Positions 31,889-40,135 of a stretch of DNA of 44,431 nt are shown here, piece by piece. Under the pieces are notes generated by a model. That model was not told the DNA's origin and ran no database searches. It worked only from the letters and a program-made list of their open reading frames with translations. The stretch is from Gemmatimonadaceae bacterium (GTDB lineage Bacteria > Gemmatimonadota > Gemmatimonadetes > Gemmatimonadales > Gemmatimonadaceae), in the NCBI GenBank assembly GCA_036003045.1, contig DASYSS010000100.1, forward strand, positions 1 to 44,431, given 5' to 3'. Within the stretch, counting starts at the first letter, position 1. Each line of letters begins with the position of its first letter. The translations under genes were made by a program, and so were the position numbers.

Positions 31889-32136
31889 GTGCTCCCACTC
31901 CACTGCGGTATAAACTTCCAATTCGCGGCATACCGCGGCTGTACAAAATGTGCGCCATGCGGAGACCTCGACTCGGGGTGTTCGATGGGCAGGGACGCGC
32001 GCAGTCGAACACCGCCGGAATGACCTTCCTCAAACTCGATTGGCCCAACCGCAGCGCGGCGACGGCCACGTGCACGGGATGTGGCCGCATCGAATGGTTT
32101 CTCGCCGACCCCGAGGAGTTGCCCGATGCTGGATAG
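31889..32136 (+). pseudogene. Frameshifted small zinc-ribbon protein
   Basis: Two frames must be joined. The first starts with GTG at 31889, immediately after the attC-like core, and holds the first ribbon half, GCTKCAPCGDLDSG. The second continues as VFDGQGRAQSN and carries FLKLDWPNRSA and the other half, CTGCGRIEWF, ending at TAG 32134-32136. A shift near 31970-31980 reconstitutes a CxxC-x(n)-CxxC ribbon of about 80 aa. Read as a single frame only the 62-aa C-terminal part (from 31948) is translated. This could be real decay or a sequencing error. The arrangement fits a cassette gene. Confidence 0.5.
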
Positions 32137-32200
32137 GCTGCTGCGCCATTACGGCGCCTCAGGACGGTCCGCAACCGACATCCTGCCGGGGTGATTGTCG

Positions 32201-32788
32201 ATGACCGTCCATGCCCGTCGCTATCCGATTCACTCTGACGACTGCGAGCGTCCGTTGCGTCGCCACCGCGCTACGTTGGCACTCGTTCTCTGCGTAGCCG
32301 GGACGAGCAGTGCGTGCGTGCGCACGCCACGCTCCTACTCGCCTGTAGGTGCGAGCGCCTTGTATGGCGATCGTACCGAAGACGGGGTGACACTGCTCCT
32401 CCACCTCGAGCCGCCGGCGGCGATGGCGCGGGTTCGAGAAGAGCTGCAGGCGACCGGGTATGAGCTGGCGGATACGGCTGCGGACGGCGCGGGGCAGACC
32501 GTGCGAACTCGCGCCCATGTCGTGGGCGGCGACACTCTGATGGTGGTCACGGCGCAGGTGATCCGGGTCGAGCTGCCCGAGGTGGCGTCGAGCGTTGTCC
32601 TGACGGCCACCTTTGACGTACCGTCGCGCGGAGTGCGCAACGCGCCGGTAATACAGAAACCCGGCACCGTGAGTCCGCTCTACGCACGCTTGAAGACTGT
32701 CGCCGAACGCGTAGGTGGGTCACGCGCGCCTGCGCCCGACGATCGCCAGCAAGCACGGGTGTTAACCGCTGGTTATCCGCGTGACTGA
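32201..32788 (+). CDS. Exported hypothetical protein, possible lipoprotein, 195 aa
   Basis: A basic N-region and hydrophobic segment (ATLALVLCVAGTSSAC) suggest export, with a Cys at the end that could be lipidated although the lipobox is weak. The body is alternating strands and helices (GVTLLLHLEPPAAMARVREE, GDTLMVVTAQVIRVELP), with no known motif. The ATG at 32201 has GGGG-type ribosome bases before it. It is followed by a second lipoprotein gene (26 bp) and a DUF3830 gene, probably one transcript. Confidence 0.55.
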   Translation: MTVHARRYPIHSDDCERPLRRHRATLALVLCVAGTSSACVRTPRSYSPVGASALYGDRTEDGVTLLLHLEPPAAMARVREELQATGYELADTAADGAGQTVRTRAHVVGGDTLMVVTAQVIRVELPEVASSVVLTATFDVPSRGVRNAPVIQKPGTVSPLYARLKTVAERVGGSRAPAPDDRQQARVLTAGYPRD

Positions 32789-32814
32789 TGTGGAGGTCGA
32801 ACAGTTGGGCAGGC

Positions 32815-33369
32815 ATGAGATCGTTCTTTCAAGTCGTTGCGGCGACGGCCATACTCGCGGCTGCTGGCTCGTGCGATGCGCCGACGGCTCCGGTCGATCA
32901 CGACGTCGAAGGCTCGTGGAGTGAGAACACTCACGGAATGCTCAATCCGGGCAACTCCTTCCTCGTCGACCTCCACGAGTCGGGCGGCGTCGTCCAAGGC
33001 GTGGGTACGTTCTCCGGCGAGGCCGGGCCTATGGGCGCGCTGGTGGTCAGCGGCACCATTTCGCACGATTCACTGCAGCTCGCGATCGTCGCCATTGTCG
33101 GGTCGGGCACCGTTCCAGTAAGAACGGACACCTCGCACTTCGCCGGCGTGCTGACCTCGCGCGATAGGATCGACGGAACGCTGACCGAGAACAACCTCGC
33201 GACCGCGTTCGGCCTAGTGCGCGTCGCCGGCCGAATGGCCGCGTCGGTCATGGTGTCAGGGAAGTCACCTGGCGCGCCCCAGTCCCATCCGCGCAGACTC
33301 CAGTATCGTATGAAAGCAGCCAACGTCGGCACGCCGAGTGCGCGAATCGCCGCCTCGGCATCACTCTGA
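32815..33369 (+). CDS. Putative lipoprotein, 184 aa
   Basis: The ATG at 32815 starts a signal peptide (FFQVVAATAILAAAGSC) with the Cys positioned for lipidation. The mature protein is beta-rich with Gly-rich turns (FLVDLHESGGVVQGVGTFSG, SGTISHDSLQLAIVAIVGSG, SRDRIDGTLTEN), resembling small extracytoplasmic beta-barrel lipoproteins. A GGAGG ribosome site lies 17 bases upstream. The last 30 residues are basic and low in structure. Its stop is directly followed by the DUF3830 start. Confidence 0.6.
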   Translation: MRSFFQVVAATAILAAAGSCDAPTAPVDHDVEGSWSENTHGMLNPGNSFLVDLHESGGVVQGVGTFSGEAGPMGALVVSGTISHDSLQLAIVAIVGSGTVPVRTDTSHFAGVLTSRDRIDGTLTENNLATAFGLVRVAGRMAASVMVSGKSPGAPQSHPRRLQYRMKAANVGTPSARIAASASL

Positions 33370-33810
33370 ATGATTCAGCGGATCACGATCACGGTCGCAA
33401 ATACCTTCGTCTTCAAGGCGAAGCTCCTGATCGATCGCGCGCCCAACACCTGCGCTGCCTTCACCGCCTTGCTTCCTTATCGCCAGCGCTTGATTCACGC
33501 CCGCTGGAGTGGCGAGGCCTGCTGGATTCCGCTCGGCGACTACCAGCTCGGCGTCGGCCATGAGAATCACACGAGCCATCCGTCGGCGGGCGACCTGCTA
33601 TGGTATCCCGGCGGAATCAGCGAAACCGAGCTACTGTTCGCGTATGGCTCCGCGGTCTTCGCGAGCAAGGTCGGTCAGCTCGCGGGCAATCACTTTCTCG
33701 AGGTCGTCGAGGGCGGAGAGCGACTCGAGGAAATGGGGCGCTACGTGCTGTATCGTGGAGCGCAGGACATTCTGTTCGAAGCGGAACTCCTTTCCGTCGC
33801 GCCCGGCTGA
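33370..33810 (+). CDS. DUF3830 family (cyclophilin-like fold) protein
   Basis: 146 aa cytoplasmic protein whose body matches the DUF3830 pattern: RITITVANTFVFKAKLLIDR, then APNTCAAFTALLPYRQRLIHARWSGEA, GDLLWYPGGISETELLFAYG and GNHFLEVVEGGERL. The fold is cyclophilin-like; a role in metabolite binding or hydrolysis is suspected in the family but unproven. Its ATG abuts the stop of the lipoprotein gene, so they are cotranscribed. It is convergent with the second kinase, 34 bp apart. Confidence 0.85.
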   Translation: MIQRITITVANTFVFKAKLLIDRAPNTCAAFTALLPYRQRLIHARWSGEACWIPLGDYQLGVGHENHTSHPSAGDLLWYPGGISETELLFAYGSAVFASKVGQLAGNHFLEVVEGGERLEEMGRYVLYRGAQDILFEAELLSVAPG

Positions 33811-33844
33811 TGCCGAGCTTCCAGCGCTCACTCGCGACCCCGCC

Positions 33845-36208
33845 CTATTTCCGCAGTCGCTCCGGCATGCCCATCCGCGCGAGCAGCGCCTGAAAGCGCG
33901 GTTCCTGCCGGAACGGATACAGTGCCGGCATCGCGTTCAATATCTGCAGCAGATCCAGGTCGCGTGCAGCGACCGCGCGATTGAGCGTGGCGTACGCGCG
34001 ATCCTTATCGCCGGCCAGCAACAACAAACCACCAAGCTGGGATACCCGCGGATCACCTTCCAGCGAGTGAATCGCCCTCGCGAGCCCCGCTCGATCACCA
34101 CGGGCGTTCGCCAACAGACCATCGTTGAACGTGCGCACCCAGTAGTCGCCGCCGGCAATCCGTCGTGCGCGCTCGTGTTCCCGCCGCGCACCCGCGCTGT
34201 CGCCGACGTCCGCGAGCACGAGCGAGAGAATGTCGAACACTTCATAGAACGTTGAATCCAGACGCGTGCCGATGCGTGCCGACTCGAGCGCCGCCGAGTC
34301 CTGTCCACTCGACCACAGCCCCCACGCGCGATCGCTCCGCCACTGCGCGGTGCTTGGCTCGAGATCGATCAGTCGCGTCGACGGATTCGCCATGGCATCG
34401 AAGTCGTGCATTTCCCACATCGCCCAGCCGAGTACCCCGAGCCCCAGCGATGAACTTGGCAGCGAGTCGGCATGCGCGAAGTCGGCGTAGGCCGGACCGA
34501 ACTCCCACGCATTGTGCAGGCGCACCATGCCACGCGCGTAATAGGCGTCGCCCTGGCGCGGATCGAGCGCAATGGCGCGATCGGCCGCGCGCATGGCGTT
34601 GGCAAATGCGGAATCGCGCGACGTGGTCTGATAGATCAATGCGTACGCGTTCGTGATGGCCAGCGTCGCCCAGGCCGGTGCGTACGTCGAATCGATGGCC
34701 AATGAGCGATGCAGGTGCGTCACGCTGCGCTGAAATCCCTCGGCCGTGCGGAGCGACGCGGCTTCCTGTCCCAACAAGAACTCCGCGTACGCGCGCGGAT
34801 CGACTTGTCGCGCCGTGCTGAGCGCCGTCTCCTGTTCGGGTGTCAGCCGCACACGAATGCCGCGCGCAATGTCGGCGGCGACATCGCGTTGCAGCGCAAT
34901 CACGTCGGCCGCGGGGCGCTCGAAGCTGCGCGTCCACAACTCCTCGTTCGTCGCGTCAATGAGCTCGGCTGAGAGTCGCACGACAGTGCCGGCCTTCACG
35001 ATCGATCCGGAAACGATGGCGTCGACACCGAGTTCACGAGCGATGTCCGGCAATGGCTTGGTCGACGCACGATACGGGACCACCGCGCGATAGCCGAGCA
35101 CGTGGACGCCCGCGTCGGTGAGCGTCGAGATCACTTCGCGGGTCATGCCGTCGGCGAAGAATTGCTGCGTCGAGTCGCCGGTCTCGTTGGCCATCGGCAG
35201 CACGGCGATGCGCCGAATGGGCGATGCACCGCTCGTGCGCCGCGAGAACTGCCAGCCAACCGCGAGTGCCGCGACAATCGACACCGACCCGATTGCGACA
35301 CGTGTTGCCGTCACTCGCGGCATTCGTTGGCGCGCGAGCGAGGGTGAACTCGCGGCGGCACTCTCGGCAGACGAAAGCGACTCGACAAATCGGGCCGCCG
35401 GATAAGGGCGTGCCGCAGGATCCTTCGCCATCGCGAGACGGATCGCACCGGAGACGGCGACGGGTGTTTCCGGACGCGCATCGGTTACCGCCGGCGGTTC
35501 GGCGACGAGATGTTGCGACGTCACAGACGCCGCGGTCGCACCAGAGAACGGCGGGACACCGGCGAGCATCTCGTACAACACGCAGGCGAGCGAATAGAGG
35601 TCGCTGCGGCCATCGACGGTCGTTTCGCCAACGGCCTGCTCAGGGCTCATGTACGCGGGAGTTCCAACCGCCAATCCTGTTTGCGTGATACGACTGTCGT
35701 CCGACGACGCGAGTACGCGCGCGATGCCAAAATCAGCGACCACCGCGTGGCCACGTTCGAGCAGGATGTTCTCGGGCTTGATGTCCCGGTGCGCAATGCC
35801 GCGCTCGTGCGCATAACCGAGTGCGTCGGCGACTTCGCGCGCAATGCGCAGCGCGTCGTCGATGGGGAGTCGCTTCTCACGATTCAGCCGATCGCGAAGT
35901 GACTCGCCGTCGACGACCGGCATGACGTAAAACAGCGCGCCGTTGGCCTCGCCGGAGTCGAAGAGCGGCAGGATGTGGGGATGCCGCAGCGTTGCCGTGG
36001 TCCTGATCTCGCGCGCGAATCGGTCCGCGCCGACGACGAACGCCAGTTCCGGTCGAAGCACCTTGATGGCGACGGCCCGGCCGTGCTTCAGATCGGTGGC
36101 GCGAAACACCGTTGCCATTCCACCGGTGCCGAGCTCCGATTCGATGCGATACCGGTCGGCGAGTGCCGACCGGAGGTGCGCCTGGAGGTGCGTTGGAGGC
36201 GACGTCAC
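33845..36208 (-). CDS. Ser/Thr protein kinase with TolB-like and TPR domains
   Basis: 787 aa, GTG start. Kinase domain: glycine loop GTGGMATVF (27-35), Lys49 in VAIKV, catalytic HRDIKPEN (140-147), DFG (159-161) and TPAYMSPEQ. One membrane helix about 303-321. Outside it comes a TolB-like/FlgO-type segment (IRRIAVLPMANETGDSTQQF, FADGMTREVISTLTDAGVHV, about 330-440), then TPRs to the end (AIALDPRQGDAYYARGMVRL). This PknB-type kinase plus TolB-like plus TPR layout is common in Gemmatimonadota. Unlike the kinase at 5702 it has the standard HRD, and no sigma factor gene sits beside it. No ribosome site is visible before the GTG. Substrates unknown. Confidence 0.93.
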   Translation of the reverse strand: MTSPPTHLQAHLRSALADRYRIESELGTGGMATVFRATDLKHGRAVAIKVLRPELAFVVGADRFAREIRTTATLRHPHILPLFDSGEANGALFYVMPVVDGESLRDRLNREKRLPIDDALRIAREVADALGYAHERGIAHRDIKPENILLERGHAVVADFGIARVLASSDDSRITQTGLAVGTPAYMSPEQAVGETTVDGRSDLYSLACVLYEMLAGVPPFSGATAASVTSQHLVAEPPAVTDARPETPVAVSGAIRLAMAKDPAARPYPAARFVESLSSAESAAASSPSLARQRMPRVTATRVAIGSVSIVAALAVGWQFSRRTSGASPIRRIAVLPMANETGDSTQQFFADGMTREVISTLTDAGVHVLGYRAVVPYRASTKPLPDIARELGVDAIVSGSIVKAGTVVRLSAELIDATNEELWTRSFERPAADVIALQRDVAADIARGIRVRLTPEQETALSTARQVDPRAYAEFLLGQEAASLRTAEGFQRSVTHLHRSLAIDSTYAPAWATLAITNAYALIYQTTSRDSAFANAMRAADRAIALDPRQGDAYYARGMVRLHNAWEFGPAYADFAHADSLPSSSLGLGVLGWAMWEMHDFDAMANPSTRLIDLEPSTAQWRSDRAWGLWSSGQDSAALESARIGTRLDSTFYEVFDILSLVLADVGDSAGARREHERARRIAGGDYWVRTFNDGLLANARGDRAGLARAIHSLEGDPRVSQLGGLLLLAGDKDRAYATLNRAVAARDLDLLQILNAMPALYPFRQEPRFQALLARMGMPERLRK

Positions 36209-36327
36209 GCCACAAGGTGGGCCGTGAATGAGGGAAGGGGAAGAGCTTTGTCGGGCGCGCGGTTCGCTGCCCGGCCGCTTGAAAGAACGATGCTACGGCA
36301 TTGATTGTTTGCCGTTGCGCGCGAACT

Positions 36328-36359
36328 TTTATATGATGTCTTTGCAGGTTGGCTAAGGA
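36328..36359 (+). promoter_or_regulatory. TATA-rich plus CTTTGCAGGTTGGCTAAGG element
   Basis: In the 281-bp gap between the kinase and a DinB gene: TTTTATATGATGTC followed by CTTTGCAGGTTGGCTAAGG (36340-36358), then AG. TATATGAT may be a -10 box, and AAGGAG may be a ribosome site in front of a four-codon frame (ATG at 36371). The same two-part element is seen at 26524-26553 and 31828-31857. Confidence 0.4.
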
Positions 36360-36489
36360 GTTGGGCCGACCATGGAGACCTCGTGATCCGTCTCGACGGA
36401 CTGAAGCTGTTCGTAAGCGGCATCGCCGAGACGGGCGTCAACCCTTTTGATAGGGCCCCGTGGTCGGGTTGAGAGTAGCCCAGGCCTCG

Positions 36490-37017
36490 ATGACGGAGCT
36501 GCTGACGGACCACGGGGCCGCGGTACGGGCCTTTGCCGCTCACGCCTCCGCCATTGCACCTGACCAGTGGAATGTGGAGCGAGCTCCCGGCAAGTGGACG
36601 CCGGCGCAGGAGGCAAAACATCTCGCGCTCGCGTATGCAGCCTTTGTCCGCGATCTTCGCGGAGGGCCGACGCTCCGACTCAAGGGGCGCTGGTGGCAGC
36701 GTCGGCTCTGGCGCTGGCGAGTATTGCCTCAAATTCTCGACGGCGGCCGCATCCCGCACGGAGGCCGTGCGCCACGTGAGGCCCGCCCGCCCGATCGCCC
36801 TGGACATCAAACGGAACTGCTCGCGGAGTTGGCCACGGAGGTCACGCAATTCGAAGCCACGGTCATGGACTTACAACAGTCGCAACCACGGCGGCGAGTG
36901 ACGCATCCCTACTTTGGCGCTCTTACGTTGCCTCAGCTGGTAAGGTTCTGCACGGTGCACACGCGACACCACGCCGCGTTTCTTCCCGATGCGACGGTGC
37001 TGGCTAACGGCCGCTAG
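36490..37017 (+). CDS. DinB-superfamily protein (cytoplasmic)
   Basis: 175 aa, a four-helix DinB bundle: LLTDHGAAVRAFAAHASAIA, then WTPAQEAKHLALAYAAFVRD with its metal-ligand His, and FCTVHTRHHAAFLPDATV with two more. No signal peptide. Start: ATG 36490 by comparison with the family; a GTG at 36460 would add ten residues. The stop region GGCTAACGGCCGCTAG has an attC-like left arm but I found no right arm. Family members include bacillithiol- or mycothiol-linked transferases; function here unknown. Confidence 0.75.
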   Translation: MTELLTDHGAAVRAFAAHASAIAPDQWNVERAPGKWTPAQEAKHLALAYAAFVRDLRGGPTLRLKGRWWQRRLWRWRVLPQILDGGRIPHGGRAPREARPPDRPGHQTELLAELATEVTQFEATVMDLQQSQPRRRVTHPYFGALTLPQLVRFCTVHTRHHAAFLPDATVLANGR

Positions 37018-37105
37018 ATCTCGGCGGGCCGGGCCAATGCCGGGTTCGACGGACAACCACCCTGAGAGTACTCTAAAGTTTGCCACAATGGAGCGAGGAG
37101 AGGTG

Positions 37106-38023
37106 GTGACTCGATTACCGGTCGTCCTCACGCTGCTGGTCAGCCTCGCCGCCTGCTCGGTACCCACGGAGGGCGGTTCGACCAACGACCCAAGCCGGCT
37201 GCCGTACGTCGTGAGCCCGGCGGGCGTTCGCATTCACGGGACTTCGCGGCTTCTTGTCATCCCCACGCGTTTCGCCGACGGTCCCGCGTCTCCGCTCACG
37301 TCGTCGGACATCGCCGCGCAGCTATTCAGCGGTGCGACCGGCGGGGCGGGGCCGCTGGCGGAGACCTATAGCCTGGCGTCCGGTGGAACGTTCACCCTGC
37401 GCGGCGACGTGACGCGATGGGTTACGACGTCGGTCACCTTCGCCGCCGCCAACGCGCGCGGCGTCATCACCGAGTCGGGGCTCGGCGACCATACGTTGCT
37501 GGCGCTGCAGGCCGTGGATGCGGACGTGGATTTCGGCCTCTACGACAACGACGGTCCGGACGGCATCCCGAACAGCGGCGATGACGACGGCATCGTGGAT
37601 GGCGGCGTGGTCATCCTCCACTCGGAGCCCAACGAGTACTGCGACGCCAGCGTGCGTGGAACTCATCCCGTTTCTGTGACTCAGTGGCGTCCCAACGGGG
37701 CGCGGTTTCGCACACAGGATCCCTCGCGCAAAGGACGGTTCATCGAGGTCGGTGCGTACACGATTCTATCGGCGACGGGCTGCTCGTCGAGCATCGTCCA
37801 ATCGCACGTCCTCGCGCACGAACTCGGCCATCTCGCACGTGCGGATATCGCCGGTCCGGTGATGGGGGCGCAAGGCTCCCGAATTCCGAGACTGCCGAAA
37901 CGCCGAGACTGCCGAGGTCCGAAACTGCCAAACGCCGAAACTGCCGAACGCCGAGACTCCGAGACTACCGAACACCAAAGAAGCCGAACTCCGAGATTGC
38001 CAAACACCGAGCGGCGGCTGTGA
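37106..38023 (+). CDS. Lipoprotein M6-like metalloprotease, truncated by a repeat array
   Basis: 305 aa as read. The GTG at 37106 has GAGGAG upstream and opens a lipoprotein signal peptide (PVVLTLLVSLAAC); ATG at 37088 is an alternative. The body follows the M6/immune-inhibitor-A pattern: LLVIPTRFADGP, AAQLFSGATGGAGPLAETYS, a Gly/Asp-rich GLYDNDGPDGIPNSGDDDG, and the zinc site HVLAHELGHL. Normally another 100 or more residues with the third zinc ligand follow, but here about 12 residues after HELGH the frame runs into the 16-bp repeat (LPKRRDCRGPKLPNAETAER and on), translated for 45 residues. The enzyme is therefore almost certainly inactive. Confidence 0.7.
   Translation: MTRLPVVLTLLVSLAACSVPTEGGSTNDPSRLPYVVSPAGVRIHGTSRLLVIPTRFADGPASPLTSSDIAAQLFSGATGGAGPLAETYSLASGGTFTLRGDVTRWVTTSVTFAAANARGVITESGLGDHTLLALQAVDADVDFGLYDNDGPDGIPNSGDDDGIVDGGVVILHSEPNEYCDASVRGTHPVSVTQWRPNGARFRTQDPSRKGRFIEVGAYTILSATGCSSSIVQSHVLAHELGHLARADIAGPVMGAQGSRIPRLPKRRDCRGPKLPNAETAERRDSETTEHQRSRTPRLPNTERRL
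37883..38010 (+). repeat. 16-bp repeat array R3, inside the M6-like frame
   Basis: About eight units, for example ACTGCCGAAACGCCGAG, ACTGCCAAACGCCGAA, ACTGCCGAACGCCGAG, then more degenerate units with ACACCAAAG. It directly follows the zinc-binding part of the metalloprotease and encodes its last residues. Confidence 0.85.
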
Positions 38024-38137
38024 GGATTGAGCTCGACGACGTGAGCAGGCCGGAGGTTCGAGCACATTCTCCAGCTGTTGCGCGAGCGCGCGTATCGGGA
38101 GTTGGAGAATGGCAATAGTGTTTTTATGTCCGTGCAG

Positions 38138-38968
38138 CTAACGAAACAGGTCGCCGCCGCTGACCACCACTGAGCCGGGGACGAATCGGACCGTGCCGTT
38201 CCACACATGCTGCATCGCTGGGAGCATTCGCTGAAGCAACTCCGCATTGAACTGCGAGTGATGACAGGCGAGCGCCTTCTTCGCCGCTTCGAGATCGCCG
38301 GGCGTGAATGGCACCTCGACCGTGAAATACTTCGCCTGCGGGATGACCATTGGTGGCTCGCCCCGCTGCGGATTGGACAGGCGGAACATCTCCGCCGGCA
38401 AGTACATGTAGACGAGGCGCTCGGGCATGCCTGTGACGCCGGCGCGGTGCAGCTGGGTGGCGATGTCGCTCACCAAGCGATGGTCCGGGTGCCCAGTGCC
38501 GCCGTCGGGACCCCACGTCACCACGACGTCCGGGCGCAGCCGCTCGATCTCCTTGGCGATGCGGTCCGTGAGTCGCATGAGCAAACTGCGATCGCCCAGA
38601 TAGTCGCCGAGCTTTCCGTCAGGAAATGCGAAGAGCACCGGCTCCTGCGCTCCGAGCGCCGCCGCTGCGCACCGCGCCTCCTCGACACGAGCCTTGACGA
38701 GCGCGTCTCCCACGGGGCCTGAGTCGGACCGTTGGAGGTACGTCTGCGAGCCGCTGCCGCCCGACCCGTCCGTCGCGATGAGCATGAAAACCTGCACGCC
38801 TTCGCGGGCGTAGCGCGCCAGCGCCGGTGCCGCCGCGGTTTCGTCATCGGCATGGGCGAGGAGCGCGACGAGTTTCTTCGGCAGAGTCTGAGCGCCCGTC
38901 GTGGGCGAGAGCCAGGCCGTGAAAACGAGGAATGCAGCCGTAAGCAGCGGGCGCGTCGGCGGTCTCAT
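38138..38968 (-). CDS. Secreted PIG-L/LmbE family deacetylase
   Basis: 276 aa. Signal peptide LTAAFLVFTAWLSPTTGAQ, then the zinc-binding motif LLAHADDETA (the usual HPDDE, here HADDE) and the third ligand in TGHPDHRLVSDI. The segment FMLIATDGSGGSG is the second conserved strand. The family removes N-acetyl groups from sugar conjugates such as GlcNAc-inositol or antibiotic precursors; this one acts outside the cytoplasm. Start at ATG 38968; the frame continues upstream to 39640 over repeats and the M28 gene, so that longer version is rejected. Its TAG stop lies within CGTTAGC at 38136-38142. Confidence 0.85.
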   Translation of the reverse strand: MRPPTRPLLTAAFLVFTAWLSPTTGAQTLPKKLVALLAHADDETAAAPALARYAREGVQVFMLIATDGSGGSGSQTYLQRSDSGPVGDALVKARVEEARCAAAALGAQEPVLFAFPDGKLGDYLGDRSLLMRLTDRIAKEIERLRPDVVVTWGPDGGTGHPDHRLVSDIATQLHRAGVTGMPERLVYMYLPAEMFRLSNPQRGEPPMVIPQAKYFTVEVPFTPGDLEAAKKALACHHSQFNAELLQRMLPAMQHVWNGTVRFVPGSVVVSGGDLFR

Positions 38969-38987
38969 GTACGTCGAACCTACGCCA

Positions 38988-39024
38988 AGATCCCGAACGA
39001 CGAAACTACCGAACTCCCGGGTTG
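38988..39024 (+). repeat. Short 16-bp-family remnant R4
   Basis: CCCGAACGACGAAACTACCG followed by AACTCCCGGGTTG, two degenerate units of the ACTGCCGAAC family, in the 168-bp gap between divergent PIG-L and M28 genes. Confidence 0.55.
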
Positions 39025-39040
39025 TTTCGGGTCGCAAGCG

Positions 39041-39080
39041 GGTGGGGCGCTCCGCGGACGACAATCCCACCCCGAGCATT
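39041..39080. repeat. Hairpin-forming dispersed element, copy 2
   Basis: GGTGGGGCGCTCCGCGG then ACGACAATCCCACCCCGAGC; GGTGGG pairs with CCCACC. The right arm and flank (to about 39080) match the 24032-24066 segment at roughly 28 of 34 positions. It lies right next to the R4 remnant. Confidence 0.6.
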
Positions 39081-39136
39081 TGCATCGACGGGCTCGCGGT
39101 TTCACCGAACGACGGTTGTCGGTGTACTTCTATAGA

Positions 39137-40129
39137 GTGTCCGATTCGGGGGCAGCATTGGCTGGGGTCGCCAGGTATCGAGGGTTCGCATGGCTCGCGG
39201 TGATGGCCGCGTCGTTCGCGTCTCGTATGCCGACGCTCGGAGCCCAGGCGACGGCGGATACCGTCGCGATCGCGGCACTGGCGCGGGATCTCTCGTCGGA
39301 CGCTAATCGTGGGCGAGGGCCGTGGACGCCGGAGAACGCGCGCGTCGCGAGACAGCTCGGACAAAAGCTCGAGCAGCTCGGGGCACGGCCGGTGTTCGGC
39401 ACGTCGCTGCTCGTTCCATTCACGACTCCTGAACATCCAGCCGACACGGTCCTCAACGTGGTCGGCGTCTTTCCGGGGCGCGGAGGGACGACGACCGGTG
39501 ACCTCGTCGGAATCACGGCGCATCTCGATCACTTGGGCGTCGGGCCGCCCGACGCGACCGGCGATTCGATCTACAATGGCTTTCTCGACGACGCCGTTTC
39601 GATCGCGATGATCTTCGACGTCGCGCGGCGATACGTGCAATCGCCGGGCGACCGGCCGCTAGTCGTGATGTTCTTCAATCTCGAGGAGCAGGGGCTGCTC
39701 GGCGCGAAGGCGCTGGCCGCGCGCGCGGACGCAGCGCCATTCATCGATCGGCTCAAGCTGTTGATCGAGGTCGATGCAGGATCGCCGGCCGGAGAGGCGC
39801 TGACGTGGCAGCTCATGCAGTCAGCGCCACCCAACCCGGGCGCTCTCATCGCGGATTCACTAGCGCGCGCGCGCGGCTGGACCACCACTTCATCGGCGCC
39901 GCGGCCGATCAGCGACGTGTTCGTCTTCGCGCAGCGCGGCGTGCCGATCGTGTTCCCAATCCCGGGAGGGACGTGGCGCGGATACACGGACGCGCAGCGC
40001 GCCGAGGCGATGCGCAAGTTCGACCATTACCACCAGCCTTCGGATCAGTGGAGGCCTGACTTCCCTTGGGTTGGAACGGCCGCGTACGTGGATTGGTTGT
40101 TTGGGATCGTTCAACGAGCGACGCGATAA
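39137..40129 (+). CDS. Secreted M28 family zinc aminopeptidase
   Basis: 330 aa. The GTG at 39137 precedes a signal peptide (YRGFAWLAVMAASFASRMPT); GTG 39122 and TTG 39116 are alternatives. The M28 core is complete: first ligand in GITAHLDHLGVG, bridging Asp in FLDDAVSIAM (usual NGxDDNASG), Glu pair in FFNLEEQGLLG, Asp in LIEVDAGSPAG, and the last His in DHYHQPSDQW. It trims N-terminal residues from peptides in the periplasm or outside. It is divergent from the PIG-L gene and ends next to repeat array R5. Confidence 0.9.
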   Translation: MSDSGAALAGVARYRGFAWLAVMAASFASRMPTLGAQATADTVAIAALARDLSSDANRGRGPWTPENARVARQLGQKLEQLGARPVFGTSLLVPFTTPEHPADTVLNVVGVFPGRGGTTTGDLVGITAHLDHLGVGPPDATGDSIYNGFLDDAVSIAMIFDVARRYVQSPGDRPLVVMFFNLEEQGLLGAKALAARADAAPFIDRLKLLIEVDAGSPAGEALTWQLMQSAPPNPGALIADSLARARGWTTTSSAPRPISDVFVFAQRGVPIVFPIPGGTWRGYTDAQRAEAMRKFDHYHQPSDQWRPDFPWVGTAAYVDWLFGIVQRATR

Positions 40130-40135
40130 CGGCCG

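Noticed and set aside
32761-32810. GTTGGGC right-core match just before the second lipoprotein gene
   Set aside because: No left arm pairs with it; a 7-base match is expected by chance.
36460-36489. GTG start for the DinB gene at 36460
   Set aside because: The added ten residues are not part of the DinB fold; kept only as an alternative start.
37002-37083. attC-like left arm GGCTAACGGCCGCTAG at the end of the DinB gene
   Set aside because: No GTTRRRY right core or complementary right arm within 150 bases.
38138-39640. Long 500-codon version of the PIG-L deacetylase
   Set aside because: The extra N-terminal residues run over the M28 gene and repeats; a proper signal peptide begins at 38968.
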